Of a DNA stretch of 64,000 bases, positions 8,389 through 17,637 are shown in pieces (position 1 is the first letter of the stretch; each line of letters starts with the position of its first letter). The notes under the pieces are model-generated. The model had not been told where the DNA came from. It worked only from the letters and a program-made list of their open reading frames with translations, and did not search any database. The stretch is from Amycolatopsis viridis (GTDB lineage Bacteria > Actinomycetota > Actinomycetes > Mycobacteriales > Pseudonocardiaceae), in assembly GCF_011758765.1 (NCBI RefSeq), contig NZ_JAANOU010000001.1, positions 1,984,001-2,048,000 of the forward strand, in the 5' to 3' direction. The position numbers were made by a program, and so were the translations under genes.

Positions 8389-9419
8389 TGAAGCCGCTCA
8401 AGGATCGCAACCAGGCCGCTGTCGGCGCGGTGACGCTGGTGCTCGTCGTCCTGGTGACACTGGTGTCCTACTTCTCCGACCAGCTGCCGCTGCTCGGCAC
8501 CGGGACCACCTACCAGGCGTACTTCGCCGAGTCCGCGGGGCTCACCGCGGACAACGAGGTCCAGGTGGCCGGGGTGAAGGTCGGCAAGGTCACCGGTGTG
8601 TCGCTGGCCGGGAAGCAGGTGCTGGTCAGGTTCACGGTGGAGCGCACCAGGGTCGGCGACGCATCCACCGCCTCCATCGAGATCAAGACGTTGCTGGGGG
8701 AGAAGTATCTGGCGCTGAAACCCCGGGGCCGCGGCGCGCAGGACCCGGCCGACCCGATCCCCGTCGAGCGGACCACCACGCCGTTCCAGCTGCAGGATGC
8801 GTTCCAGCAGCTGACCGCCACCGTGGGTGAGATCGACACCACACAGCTCGCGCGCAGCTTCGACGCGGTCGCCGATGCCCTCAAGGACACCCCGCAACCG
8901 TTGCGGGACACGCTGTCCGGCCTGTCCGCGCTGTCGCGCACGGTGTCCTCACGCGACCAGGAGCTCGCGAACCTGCTCGCCGGCACCCGCCAGGTGTCGC
9001 AGACGCTCGCCGGCCGCAACGCGCAGCTCACCGCGATCATCACCGACGGCAACCTGCTGCTCGGTGAGCTCCAGCAGCGCCGGGACGCGATCAAGGCGCT
9101 GCTCACCGGCACGCAGCAGCTCGCGGCCCAGCTGTCCGGCCTGGTCGCCGACAACCGGGCGCGGCTGCGGCCGACGCTGGACCGGCTCGGCGAGGTCACC
9201 ACGATCCTGCAGAACAACCAGGACAACCTGAACCGCAGCCTGGCGCTGCTCGCGCCGTTCACCCGTGTCGGCGCGAACGCGACCGGCAACGGGCGCTGGT
9301 TCGAGGGCTACATCTGCGGCCTGCTGCCACCGGTGATCAAGGCCGGCGGGCTGTCGGTCAACCCGGAGGGCTGCACGCCGCCGCTGTCGGCGCCGGACCA
9401 GGGAGTGGGGGGCCGATGA
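8388..9419 (+). CDS. mce4C: Mce4C substrate-binding MCE-domain protein
   Basis: A 343-residue MCE protein with an anchor at about residues 12-32, an MCE domain (NEVQVAGVKVGKV, KTLLGEKYLAL) and a long Leu/Gln-rich helical region. ATG 8388 forms a TGATG junction with mce4B; an in-frame GTG three codons upstream is less likely. Two Cys near the C-terminus (YICG and GCTPP) could form a disulfide outside the membrane. Third of six consecutive Mce subunits. Confidence 0.9.
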   Translation: MKPLKDRNQAAVGAVTLVLVVLVTLVSYFSDQLPLLGTGTTYQAYFAESAGLTADNEVQVAGVKVGKVTGVSLAGKQVLVRFTVERTRVGDASTASIEIKTLLGEKYLALKPRGRGAQDPADPIPVERTTTPFQLQDAFQQLTATVGEIDTTQLARSFDAVADALKDTPQPLRDTLSGLSALSRTVSSRDQELANLLAGTRQVSQTLAGRNAQLTAIITDGNLLLGELQQRRDAIKALLTGTQQLAAQLSGLVADNRARLRPTLDRLGEVTTILQNNQDNLNRSLALLAPFTRVGANATGNGRWFEGYICGLLPPVIKAGGLSVNPEGCTPPLSAPDQGVGGR

Positions 9420-10603
9420 CGCTGGACAGCCACGCCGCACGCGGTGCGTACCGCTGGGTTGCTGCCGGGTGCGTGGCCGCGCTGCTGGTGACCGCCGGGC
9501 TGTACCTGGCGCTGCGGGACACCGGCGGCACCCGCATCTCCGCGCTGTTCGACAAGACCGTCGGGCTCTACGCCGGATCGTCGGTCCGCGTGCTCGGTGT
9601 GCCGGTCGGCGAGATCACCGGTGTCACGCCGGAAGGCGCCGTCGTGCGGGTCGACATGCGGATCGACGGGGACGTGCGGATCCCGGCCGGTGCCGGTGCC
9701 GTGGTCGTCGCGCCCAGCCTGGTCAGCGACCGGTACGTGCAGCTCACCCCGGCCTACGACAGCGGACCGGTGATGGCGCCGGGCACCGTGATCCCGCAGG
9801 ACCACACGGCGACGCCGATGGAGCTGGACGACCTCTACAGCACCCTGGACAAGCTGTCCACCGGCCTCGGGCCGGACGGCGCCAACGCGCACGGCGCGCT
9901 GTCCGACCTGCTGAACACCGCGGCCGCCAACCTCGACGGCAACGGCCTGAACCTGAACAGCACCGTCACCGAGCTGGCGAACCTGTCGCGCACGCTGGAC
10001 GACTCCAAGGACGACCTGTTCGCCACCGTGCGCAACCTCCAGTCGTTCACCACCACGCTCGCCGGCAGCGACGCGCAGCTCGACGAGTTCTACCGGCGGC
10101 TCGGCGACGTCACCGGTTTCCTCGCCGCCGACTCCGGCGACGTCAGCGCCGCGCTGGCCGCGCTCGGCTCCTCGCTGGGGGACGTGCAGAGCTTCGTCGC
10201 CGAGAACAAGGACCTGCTGACGTCCAATGTGGACAAATTGGCGAGCATCACGCAGGTGCTGGTGGACCAGCGGGCGGCCCTGGCCGAAGTGCTCGACGTC
10301 GGCCCGACCGGCATGACGAACTTCATCAACTCCTACGACGCGGCCTCCGGCAGCATCGCCATCCGCTACAACGCCAACGAGTTCACCAATCCGCTGATCA
10401 CCACACTGTGCCGGCTGATCAAGGCGTCCACCCCGGTCGGGCTGCCCACCACGGTGAGCGACGTGTGCCAGGCGATCGCGCCGGTGGTGGAGGGCATCGC
10501 GAAGGTGCCCTCGATCCCGCAGCTGCTCGCCGACATCGGCAGCGGCAAGCTGCCGCCGCTGCCCCTGCTGCCCCTGGTCGACATCCCGGAGGCCGGCCGA
10601 TGA
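9416..10603 (+). CDS. mce4D: Mce4D substrate-binding MCE-domain protein
   Basis: A 395-residue MCE protein with an N-terminal anchor at about residues 15-34 and an MCE domain in which SSVRVLGVPVGEI and SLVSDRYVQL are the recognisable repeats. A long helical segment follows, and the C-terminus is Pro/Leu-rich. The GTPLG-type linker of other classes is absent. The start overlaps mce4C by ATGA and the end overlaps mce4E by ATGA. Fourth subunit of the predicted sterol tunnel. Confidence 0.9.
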   Translation: MTLDSHAARGAYRWVAAGCVAALLVTAGLYLALRDTGGTRISALFDKTVGLYAGSSVRVLGVPVGEITGVTPEGAVVRVDMRIDGDVRIPAGAGAVVVAPSLVSDRYVQLTPAYDSGPVMAPGTVIPQDHTATPMELDDLYSTLDKLSTGLGPDGANAHGALSDLLNTAAANLDGNGLNLNSTVTELANLSRTLDDSKDDLFATVRNLQSFTTTLAGSDAQLDEFYRRLGDVTGFLAADSGDVSAALAALGSSLGDVQSFVAENKDLLTSNVDKLASITQVLVDQRAALAEVLDVGPTGMTNFINSYDAASGSIAIRYNANEFTNPLITTLCRLIKASTPVGLPTTVSDVCQAIAPVVEGIAKVPSIPQLLADIGSGKLPPLPLLPLVDIPEAGR

Positions 10604-11787
10604 CACGGCTCACCGGACTGCTCGCCGGGGTGCTGCTGCTCGTGGCCGGCTGCGGGCCGGCCGGGTTCTCCGGGCTCTACCACACGCCGCTGCCGGGCGG
10701 GGCGGACCTCGGCGACCACCCGTACCGGATCACCGCCCGGTTCACCGACGTGCTCGACCTGGTGCCGCAGGCCGCGGTGAAGGTCAACGACGTGCCCATC
10801 GGCCGGGTCGACGTGATCGAGCTGGCGCCCGACACCAGGTCGGCGGTCGTCACCATGAGCCTCAACGGCGGCGTGCGGATGCCGGAGAACTCCTTCGCCC
10901 AGCTGCGCCAGTCCAGCCTGCTCGGCGAGAAGTTCGTCGAGCTCGCCGAACCGGCCGGCCAACCGGCCCCCGGGTCGCTGCACGAGGGCTCGGTGATCCC
11001 GCTGGACCGCACCAACCGCAACCCCGAGGTCGAAGAGGTCCTCGGCGCGTTGTCGCTGCTGCTCAACGGCGGTGGGATCAACCAGCTGGCGGACATCACG
11101 CGGGAGCTCAACCACGCGCTCACCGGCAACGAGGCGGAGATCCGGGCGCTGCTGGCGCGGGTGGACGAGATCGCGACCGAGCTGGACGGGCAGAAGTCGG
11201 AGATCATCCGCGCCATCGACGGCCTCAACCGGTTGTCCGGCACGCTCGTCGCGCAGACCGCGAACCTCACCACGGCGCTGACCGATCTGGCGCCCGGCAT
11301 GGCCGTGGTGACCCGGCAGCGGGACCAGCTCGTCGGCATGTTGCAGTCGCTCGACCGGCTCTCCGGGGTGGCGGTGGACACGATCAACGCCAGCCGCGAG
11401 TCGCTCGTGGCGGACCTGCGGGCGCTCGCGCCCACACTGTCCAAACTGGCCGAAGCGGGGACGAACCTGCCGGAGGCGCTGAAGATCCTGCCGACCTACC
11501 CGCTGCCGGACGTCGCCGGGGACGTGGTCAAGGGCGACTACGCGAACGTCACCGCGCGCCTGGACCTCAACCTGGACGCGATCTTCGAAAACATCGCGAA
11601 CTCCGGGCACCTCCCGGTCATCCAGCTGCCCAAGAACACCGGGAGCATCCCGTCGTCGTCGGCCGCGGCGCCACCACTGCCGATCCCGCCGCCGGCCGCG
11701 CAGGCGGCCCCGTCCGCGCAGCAGCAGGCCGGCCTGCTGACCGGGCTCGGCGGCCTGCTCGGCACCCTGCTGGGAGGCACGCCGTGA
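10600..11787 (+). CDS. mce4E: Mce4E lipoprotein subunit (LprN-like)
   Basis: A 395-residue MCE protein and the only lipoprotein of the set. The signal peptide ends in a lipobox, LLLVAGC, with the lipidated Cys near residue 18. The MCE domain (AAVKVNDVPIGRV, SLLGEKFVEL) is followed by the usual helical region and a Pro/Ala/Ser-rich tail. In Mce operons the fifth gene conventionally encodes the lipoprotein (LprN in mce4), which agrees with its position. Lipid anchoring would place this subunit at the outer face of the cytoplasmic membrane. Confidence 0.92.
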   Translation: MTRLTGLLAGVLLLVAGCGPAGFSGLYHTPLPGGADLGDHPYRITARFTDVLDLVPQAAVKVNDVPIGRVDVIELAPDTRSAVVTMSLNGGVRMPENSFAQLRQSSLLGEKFVELAEPAGQPAPGSLHEGSVIPLDRTNRNPEVEEVLGALSLLLNGGGINQLADITRELNHALTGNEAEIRALLARVDEIATELDGQKSEIIRAIDGLNRLSGTLVAQTANLTTALTDLAPGMAVVTRQRDQLVGMLQSLDRLSGVAVDTINASRESLVADLRALAPTLSKLAEAGTNLPEALKILPTYPLPDVAGDVVKGDYANVTARLDLNLDAIFENIANSGHLPVIQLPKNTGSIPSSSAAAPPLPIPPPAAQAAPSAQQQAGLLTGLGGLLGTLLGGTP

Positions 11788-13019
11788 TCACCCGCAAGCA
11801 CCGGATCCAGCTGATGGCGTTCCTGCTGATCGCGCTCGCCTCGGTCGGCTACGCCGGCGGCGAGTACGCGGGCCTGGACCGGCTGTTCGGCACCAGCGGC
11901 TACCGGGTGACGGCGAACCTGACCGAGTCTGGTGGCATCTTCGCCGGCGCCGAGGTGACCTACCGCGGTGTCGCGGTCGGCCGGGTGAGCAGGCTGCACC
12001 TGACCGACGAGGGGGTCGCCGTCGACCTGGACATCACCTCCGCCGAGGAGATCCCGGCGGACACCCGGGCCGTGGTCGCGACGCGGTCGGCGGTGGGCGA
12101 GCAGTACGTCGACCTGCGTCCCCAGCACCAGGACGGGCCGTACCTGGCGGACGGGTCGGTGATCACCAGCGACCGGACGGCGATCCCGGTTTCGCCGGAC
12201 ACCGTGCTGGCCGACCTGGACCGCCTGGTGTCCAGTGTGGACACCAGGTCGCTGCGGACGGTGGTGGACGAGACCTACGACGCGTTCGCCGGCAGCGGCC
12301 CCGACCTGCAACAGCTGCTCGACACCGCGAACTCCGTCACCGCCGCCGCGGCGCAGAACCTGCCGCAGACCACGAGGCTGCTCGCCGACGGGCGGGTCGT
12401 CCTGGACACGCAACAGCGGCAGGCCGGCACCATCACCTCGATGGCGGCCGGGTTGCGCACCATCGCCGACCGGCTCAAGGGCGCCGACCCCGACCTGCGC
12501 AAGGTCATCGAGACCACGCCCGGGCTCGCGCGGGACCTCGACACGATCCTCGCGACCTCCGGCACCGACCTCGGGGTCCTGGTCGCCAACCTGCTCACCA
12601 CCGCGCAGATCACCTCGGTGCGCACCGACGCGATCGAGGAGCTGCTGGTCGCCTACCCGGTGATCTCCGCGTTCACGCGCTCGGTGTGGTCCAACGGCGA
12701 GGGCCACCTCGGGCTCGTGCTGAACTTCTTCGACCCGCACTCGTGCACCAAGGGCTACGAGACCACCCGGGAACGCCCGGCCAGCGACACCAGCGAGGCC
12801 CCGGCCAACACGCAGGCGTACTGCGCCGAGCCGCCGGGCAGCCCGACCGGGGTGCGCGGCGCGCAGAACGCGCCGTACGCGGGCAAGCCGGTGAACCCGG
12901 CCAAGGCGTCGCAGCCGGCGCCGGCGGCGCCCGCGCAGGGGACGCAGCTGCCCGGGGTGCTGGGGCTGGCCGCGGGGACCGCGAGCACGCTCGGGCAGCT
13001 GCTGGGGCTGCCGGGATGA
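11784..13019 (+). CDS. mce4F: Mce4F substrate-binding MCE-domain protein
   Basis: The last MCE subunit, 411 residues: N-terminal anchor at about residues 8-26, MCE domain (AEVTYRGVAVGRV, SAVGEQYVDL), long helical region and a Pro/Ala-rich tail. Two Cys flank a region preceding the tail (HSCTKGYE and AYCAEPPG). GTG 11784 overlaps the mce4E stop as GTGA; ATG of the next gene overlaps its own stop. It closes the canonical six-gene Mce series. Confidence 0.9.
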   Translation: MITRKHRIQLMAFLLIALASVGYAGGEYAGLDRLFGTSGYRVTANLTESGGIFAGAEVTYRGVAVGRVSRLHLTDEGVAVDLDITSAEEIPADTRAVVATRSAVGEQYVDLRPQHQDGPYLADGSVITSDRTAIPVSPDTVLADLDRLVSSVDTRSLRTVVDETYDAFAGSGPDLQQLLDTANSVTAAAAQNLPQTTRLLADGRVVLDTQQRQAGTITSMAAGLRTIADRLKGADPDLRKVIETTPGLARDLDTILATSGTDLGVLVANLLTTAQITSVRTDAIEELLVAYPVISAFTRSVWSNGEGHLGLVLNFFDPHSCTKGYETTRERPASDTSEAPANTQAYCAEPPGSPTGVRGAQNAPYAGKPVNPAKASQPAPAAPAQGTQLPGVLGLAAGTASTLGQLLGLPG

Positions 13020-13510
13020 GGCGGATCCCGCGCCTGCTGGGCGCACTGGCGGTGGTCGCGGTGCTGGCGGTGCTGGCCGCGGCGTGGTCCGGGTGGGGCT
13101 GGTGGCGCGCCGCATCCGACGACGGAGCGGTGCGGGGACGCGACCGGGACGCGGTGGCCGCCGCCGCGGGTGACGCGCTGGTGGCGCTCAACACCATCGA
13201 CTACCGGGACGGGAACGCCGCGCTCGACCGGTGGATCGCGGTGACGAGCGGGCAGCTGGGCACCTCGCTCAGCGGTGACCGGCAGGCGCAGGTGGCGCGG
13301 GCCACGACCGCGAAACTGGTCACGACCGCCTCGCTGCGGCAGATCGCGGTGACCCAGCTGGCCGGCGATACGGCACGGGTGATCGCGGTGCTGGACGTCT
13401 CGATCGCCGCGAACGGCGCCGCGCCGCAGCCGGGCCGCAGCCATCTGACGGCGGACGTGGCGCGAGCCGGCGGGACGTGGCGCATCACCTCGGTGCAGGC
13501 GGCCGGATGA
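13016..13510 (+). CDS. Mce-associated membrane protein (first)
   Basis: A 164-residue protein with a single N-terminal transmembrane helix (about residues 8-26) and an extracytoplasmic domain of the tetratricopeptide-like NTF2-fold Mas type. It corresponds in position to Rv3493c, directly downstream of mce4F. Mas proteins are thought to stabilise Mce complexes; orphan Mas proteins are known to be needed for Mce-dependent uptake. Sequence similarity between Mas proteins is low, so the call rests mainly on position, single-anchor topology and length. Confidence 0.78.
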   Translation: MRRIPRLLGALAVVAVLAVLAAAWSGWGWWRAASDDGAVRGRDRDAVAAAAGDALVALNTIDYRDGNAALDRWIAVTSGQLGTSLSGDRQAQVARATTAKLVTTASLRQIAVTQLAGDTARVIAVLDVSIAANGAAPQPGRSHLTADVARAGGTWRITSVQAAG

Positions 13511-14007
13511 CGCCACGGGTCGCGACCTGGGTGTCGGTGCTCACCGCGGTCATCGTGCTGGCCGGCGGGTTCGCCGGGTGGGCCGCCGTGCAGGCCGGCC
13601 GGTGGCACACGGCGAACGAGGCGCTCGCGGACACCACCGCCACCGGCGAGGTAGGGGAGCAGATCAGCGCGGGGCTGAAGGCCGTGTTCTCCTACGACTA
13701 CGGCAACCTGGCCCGCACCGAGCGCGCCGCGGCCGCGGTCCTGGTGGACGAGGCGGTGACCCAGTACCGGGACACGTTCGCCGCCGCCGGGCAGCAGGCG
13801 TCCGCGCAGAAGCTCATCCGCACCACCACGGTGTCCGCACTGGGGGTGCAGGACCTGCGCGGGGGCACCGCCCGGGTGCTGGCGTTCCTGGACCAGCAGA
13901 CCCTGAACACGACGACCGGGCAGCAGACGTCCTCCTCGGCCGCCCTGGCGGTGACGGCCCGCAAGGTGGACGGCGCGTGGAAGATCGCCGCCCTCGACCC
14001 GCAGTAG
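13507..14007 (+). CDS. Mce-associated membrane protein (second)
   Basis: A 166-residue protein with one N-terminal helix (about residues 8-28) and a small extracytoplasmic domain containing VFSYDYGNLARTERAA, a stretch typical of Mce-associated proteins. It overlaps the preceding mas gene by ATGA and matches the place of Rv3492c. It ends the mce4 transcription unit: only eight bases separate it from the convergent fadD15 gene, so no clear terminator hairpin fits between them. Confidence 0.8.
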   Translation: MTPRVATWVSVLTAVIVLAGGFAGWAAVQAGRWHTANEALADTTATGEVGEQISAGLKAVFSYDYGNLARTERAAAAVLVDEAVTQYRDTFAAAGQQASAQKLIRTTTVSALGVQDLRGGTARVLAFLDQQTLNTTTGQQTSSSAALAVTARKVDGAWKIAALDPQ

Positions 14008-14015
14008 CGGCGCGG

Positions 14016-15812
14016 CTACTTCTGGTACAGGCCCTCGATGAACCCGGCGTAGTTCTTCGTCACCACGTTGCGCTTCAGCTTCAGGCTCGGCGTGATCTCG
14101 CCGCCTGCTTCGCTGAAGTCCTTGTCCAGGATGACGAACTTCTTGATCGCCTCGGCGTGCGAGACCTGCTTGTTCGCCTCGTCCACCGCGCCCTGCACGG
14201 CGGCGAGCAGGTCCGGGTCCTGCGCCAGGTCCGCGACCGTGGCGCCGGCCGGCTTGCCGTTCTGCTGCTTCCAGGACGGGAAGAACTCCTCGTCGATCGT
14301 CACCAGCGCGGCGATGAACGGGCGCTGGTCGCCGACCACCATGGCCTGGCTGATCAGCGGGTGGGCGCGCATGGTGTCCTCGAGGCCGGACGGCGCGACG
14401 TTCTTGCCGCCCGCCGTCACGATGATCTCCTTCTTGCGCCCGGTGATGCGCAGGAACCCGTCGCGGTCGAGCTCGCCGAGGTCGCCGGTGTGGAACCAGC
14501 CGTCCTCCAGCGCCTCCTTCGTCGCGGTCTCGTTGTTGAAGTAGGCGCCGAACACCACGTCACCCTTGAGCAGCACCTCGCCGTCGTCGGCGATGCGCAC
14601 CGAGGTGCCGGCCACCGGGCGGCCCACCGTGCCGACCCGGAACGCGTCCTGCGTGTTGACGTTGGCTGCCGCGGAGGTCTCGGTCAGCCCGTACCCCTCG
14701 AACACCGGCACGCCGATGCCGCGGAAGAAGTGCGCCAGCCGCGCGCCCAGCGGCGCCCCACCGGACACCGCGGCGATGCACCGGCCGCCCAGCGCGGCCC
14801 GCAGCTTGCCGTAGACCAGCTTGTCGAACAGGAAGTGCTGCGCCTTCAGCGCCAGGCCCGCCCCGCCGGAATCCTGCGCCTCGCTGTAGGACACGGCGAC
14901 CTGCTCGGCCGCGTCGAAGATCTTGCCCTTGCCCTCGGAGTGCGCTTTCTGCTTCGCGCCGTTGTAGACCTTCTCGAACACGCGCGGCACGGCCACCACG
15001 AACGTCGGCCGGAACGTGCCGAGGTCGGCGACCAGGTTCTTCACGTCCGGGGTGTGCCCGAGCGTGACGCGCGCGGTGAACGCGGTGACCGCGATCGCCC
15101 TGGCCAGCACGTGCGCCAGCGGCAGGAAGCACAGCAGCGAGTTGCCCTGCTCCATCAGCTGCGGGAACGCGTTGATGTCGGCGCGGATCTCGGCGAGCAG
15201 GTTGCGGTGGGTCAGCTCGACGCCCTTGGGGCGGCCGGTGGTGCCGGAGGTGTACACGATGGTGGCCAGGTCGCCGGCCCGCACCGCGCGGCGCCGGTCG
15301 TGCACGGTGTCGTCGGCCACCTCGGCGCCCAGCGTGGTCAGCTCGTCCACGGCGGGACGGCCGGCCTCGATCTGCCAGGTGTAGCGCAGCTCCGGCAGCC
15401 GGTCGCGGACCTCGTCGACGGCGGCGAGGTGCTCGCCGGTCTCCACGAACACACCCTTGGCGCCGGAGTCGGACAGGATCCAGGCGACCTGCTCCGGCGA
15501 GGACGTGTCGTAGATCGGCACGGTCACCGCGCCCGCCGCCCAGATCGCGAAGTCGATCAGCGTCCACTCGTAACGGGTCTTGGACATCAGCCCCACCCGG
15601 TCACCGCGCTCGATCCCGGCCTCGACCAGGCCCTTCGCCACCCCGATGACCTGCGCGGCGAACTCGCGGGCGGTGATGTCCAGCCACGAGCCGTCCACCT
15701 GGCGCCGGAAGCTGATCACGTCGGGGAACCGCTCGGCGTTCGCCCACACGATGTCGGCGAGGTTCTCGTCGTCGGCAACCGGCTGCACTGCCGGGGCGCT
15801 GTACTCGCGCAC
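14016..15812 (-). CDS. fadD15: Long-chain fatty-acid-CoA ligase, FadD15-like
   Basis: A 598-residue ANL-superfamily adenylating enzyme. Motifs are the P-loop YTSGTTGRPKG near residue 185, GYGLTETSA, DGWFHTGDLG and ITGRKKEIIVTAGGKNVAP, and the C-terminal Lys is within ITPSLKLKR. It activates long-chain fatty acids through an acyl-AMP to acyl-CoA. GTG 15812 follows GGAGG. The closest family is the AMP-dependent synthetase FadD15 (Rv2187). Its divergent neighbours (SRPBCC, ArsA-like ATPase, Rv2183c-like protein) match the M. tuberculosis Rv2187-Rv2183c order as I remember it, so this is core rather than part of the sterol block. Confidence 0.9.
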   Translation of the reverse strand: MREYSAPAVQPVADDENLADIVWANAERFPDVISFRRQVDGSWLDITAREFAAQVIGVAKGLVEAGIERGDRVGLMSKTRYEWTLIDFAIWAAGAVTVPIYDTSSPEQVAWILSDSGAKGVFVETGEHLAAVDEVRDRLPELRYTWQIEAGRPAVDELTTLGAEVADDTVHDRRRAVRAGDLATIVYTSGTTGRPKGVELTHRNLLAEIRADINAFPQLMEQGNSLLCFLPLAHVLARAIAVTAFTARVTLGHTPDVKNLVADLGTFRPTFVVAVPRVFEKVYNGAKQKAHSEGKGKIFDAAEQVAVSYSEAQDSGGAGLALKAQHFLFDKLVYGKLRAALGGRCIAAVSGGAPLGARLAHFFRGIGVPVFEGYGLTETSAAANVNTQDAFRVGTVGRPVAGTSVRIADDGEVLLKGDVVFGAYFNNETATKEALEDGWFHTGDLGELDRDGFLRITGRKKEIIVTAGGKNVAPSGLEDTMRAHPLISQAMVVGDQRPFIAALVTIDEEFFPSWKQQNGKPAGATVADLAQDPDLLAAVQGAVDEANKQVSHAEAIKKFVILDKDFSEAGGEITPSLKLKRNVVTKNYAGFIEGLYQK

Positions 15813-15926
15813 GGTGGACCTCCGTGGTTCAAGGGTGTTACTCGCCAGTCACAACTTAGCGTCGGTGACACCTTACGACCAAGGGGGCGGGCCACCGGCA
15901 CCTCGGGGCGTGACATCCTGCTGGGC

Positions 15927-16337
15927 GTGAGCACGCTCAACGGTGCGCCGCCGAGCATCGACATCGTCGACGAGACCTTCCTCGCGGTACCGCCCGGCAC
16001 GGTGGCCGCGGTGTTCGCCGACCCGGCGGCGTGGCGGCGGTACTGGCCGGACCTGGTGCTGGAGGTCTACACCGACCGCGGCGACGAGGGCCTGCGCTGG
16101 ACCGTGCGGGGTGCTCTGGTCGGCACCATGGAGGTCTGGCTGGAGCGCACGCTCGACGGCACCCTGCTGCACTACTTCCTCCGCGCCAGTCCGCAGGCGC
16201 CGATGAGCCCGCGGCAGCTGCGCCGCGAGTTCGACCGGCGCGCCCGCGCGGCGAAGGCGGTGGCGCTGGGACTGAAGGAGATCCTGGAGGACGGCCGGGA
16301 GCCCGGTGTCCCCCCGGCGGGTTCGCCGCGTCGCTAA
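15927..16337 (+). CDS. SRPBCC-fold protein (Rv2186c-like position)
   Basis: A 136-residue polyketide cyclase/START-like protein with the DPAAWRRYWPDL opening typical of SRPBCC hydrophobic-pocket proteins and an Arg-rich C-terminal helix. Ligand and role are unknown. GTG 15927 is chosen because it gives the shortest reading that keeps the whole domain; the ribosome site is weak. It diverges from fadD15 across 114 bases and precedes the metallophosphoesterase by 11 bases. Confidence 0.65.
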   Translation: MSTLNGAPPSIDIVDETFLAVPPGTVAAVFADPAAWRRYWPDLVLEVYTDRGDEGLRWTVRGALVGTMEVWLERTLDGTLLHYFLRASPQAPMSPRQLRREFDRRARAAKAVALGLKEILEDGREPGVPPAGSPRR

Positions 16338-16348
16338 ACTGGGGGATC

Positions 16349-17140
16349 ATGCGGGTTCACGTCGTGTCGGACGTCCACGGCAACACCGAGGCCCTGGCAC
16401 GGGCCGGGGAGGGCGCCGACGCGCTGATCGTCCTCGGCGACCTGCTGGACTTCGTCGACTACCACCAGCACGACCAGGGGATCCTCGGCACGCTGTTCGG
16501 CGCGGAGAAGGTCGCCACGTTCGCCCGCCTGCGGCGCGAGGGCACCCGCGAGGAGTCGATCGCCTTCTCCCGCTCGCTGTGGTCCAGCCTGGACGACCCG
16601 GCCGCGGCCGTCGCGGAGGCCGTCCGCGAGCAGTACGCGGCGCTGTTCGCGGCGATGACCACGCCCACGTACGCGATCGCCGGCAACGTGGACTCGCCGG
16701 ACCTGTGGCCGGAGTTCGCCGGGGACGAGGTGCGGCTGGTGGACGGCGAGGTCGTCGAGATCGGCGGCCTCCGGTTCGGCTTCACCGGCGGCGTGGTGCT
16801 GCCGCCGGGCGCGACGATCCGCCGGTCCAACCCGGTGTGGCGGCCCTACCTGCGCACCCAGGAGGAGTTCGACGAGGCCGTCGGCAAGCTCGCCGACATC
16901 GACGTGCTCTGCACCCACCAGCCGCCGGCGCTGCCGGAGCTGACCTACGACGTGGTGGCCCGGCGGCACGAGCTGGGCTCGTCGGCGCTGCGCGGGCTGA
17001 TCTACGCGGAACAGCCGCGGTGGTCGCTGTTCGGGCACGTGCACCAGCCGCTGTCGGCGCGGCTGCGGGTCGGCCGCACCGAGTGCCGCAACGTCGGCCA
17101 CTTCAAGGTCACCGGGCGGCCCTGGGTGCTGCGGTGGTGA
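16349..17140 (+). CDS. Calcineurin-like metallophosphoesterase
   Basis: A 263-residue metallophosphoesterase. Metal-binding blocks are VSDVHGN (residues 6-12), LGDLLD (30-36), GNVDSP, CTHQPP and FGHVHQP near the C-terminus, together covering the D-x-H, GD, GN(H/V), H and GHxH motifs. The third block has GNVD rather than the common GNHD, as in the YfcE/MPP group. It is a dinuclear-metal phosphodiesterase or phosphatase of unknown substrate. It lies in the conserved fadD15-glucokinase neighbourhood and is probably cotranscribed with the SRPBCC gene before it. Confidence 0.85.
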   Translation: MRVHVVSDVHGNTEALARAGEGADALIVLGDLLDFVDYHQHDQGILGTLFGAEKVATFARLRREGTREESIAFSRSLWSSLDDPAAAVAEAVREQYAALFAAMTTPTYAIAGNVDSPDLWPEFAGDEVRLVDGEVVEIGGLRFGFTGGVVLPPGATIRRSNPVWRPYLRTQEEFDEAVGKLADIDVLCTHQPPALPELTYDVVARRHELGSSALRGLIYAEQPRWSLFGHVHQPLSARLRVGRTECRNVGHFKVTGRPWVLRW

Positions 17141-17179
17141 CTGCGGTGCGAACCGGGCGCAGGCGGTAACCTCTCCGCC

Positions 17180-17623
17180 ATGGCCGAGCAGTCCACGCAG
17201 TCCATCGAGGTCGAGGCGCCGCCGGAGAAGGTCATGGCGGTGATCGCGGACTTCGGGTCCTACCCGGAATGGGCCAAGCAGGTCCGGGAGACCGAGGTGC
17301 TCGCCACCGACGACGCCGGCCGCGCCAAGCAGGTCAAGCTGACGCTGGACGCCGGTCCGATCAAGGACGTCTACACGCTGGAATACGACTGGGCCGCCGA
17401 CGGCCGCTCGGTGAGCTGGCACCTGGTGCGCGGGCAGATGCAGAAGGCGCAGGACGGCCGCTACGAGCTGGTGCCGGCCGGGGAGGGCCGCACCCGGGTC
17501 ACCTACACGCTGTCGGTGGAGCTGGTGCTGCCGATGATCGGGCTGCTGCGCCGCAAGGCGGAGAAGATGGTGATGGACACCGCGCTCAAGGAGCTCAAGC
17601 GCCGGGTGGAGGACCTCGCCTGA
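17180..17623 (+). CDS. SRPBCC-fold protein (Rv2185c-like)
   Basis: A 147-residue START/cyclase-like protein opening SIEVEAPPEKVMAVIADF with YPEWAKQV, the usual Pro/Trp-containing turn. The C-terminal helix is Lys/Arg-rich (LLRRKAEKMV). M. tuberculosis Rv2185c is a homologous SRPBCC protein next to an ArsA-like ATPase, the same arrangement as here. It is expected to bind a hydrophobic ligand in the cytoplasm; nothing in the sequence identifies the ligand. The ATPase gene starts 14 bases downstream. Confidence 0.75.
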   Translation: MAEQSTQSIEVEAPPEKVMAVIADFGSYPEWAKQVRETEVLATDDAGRAKQVKLTLDAGPIKDVYTLEYDWAADGRSVSWHLVRGQMQKAQDGRYELVPAGEGRTRVTYTLSVELVLPMIGLLRRKAEKMVMDTALKELKRRVEDLA

Positions 17624-17637
17624 GGGCGGGGCGGCGC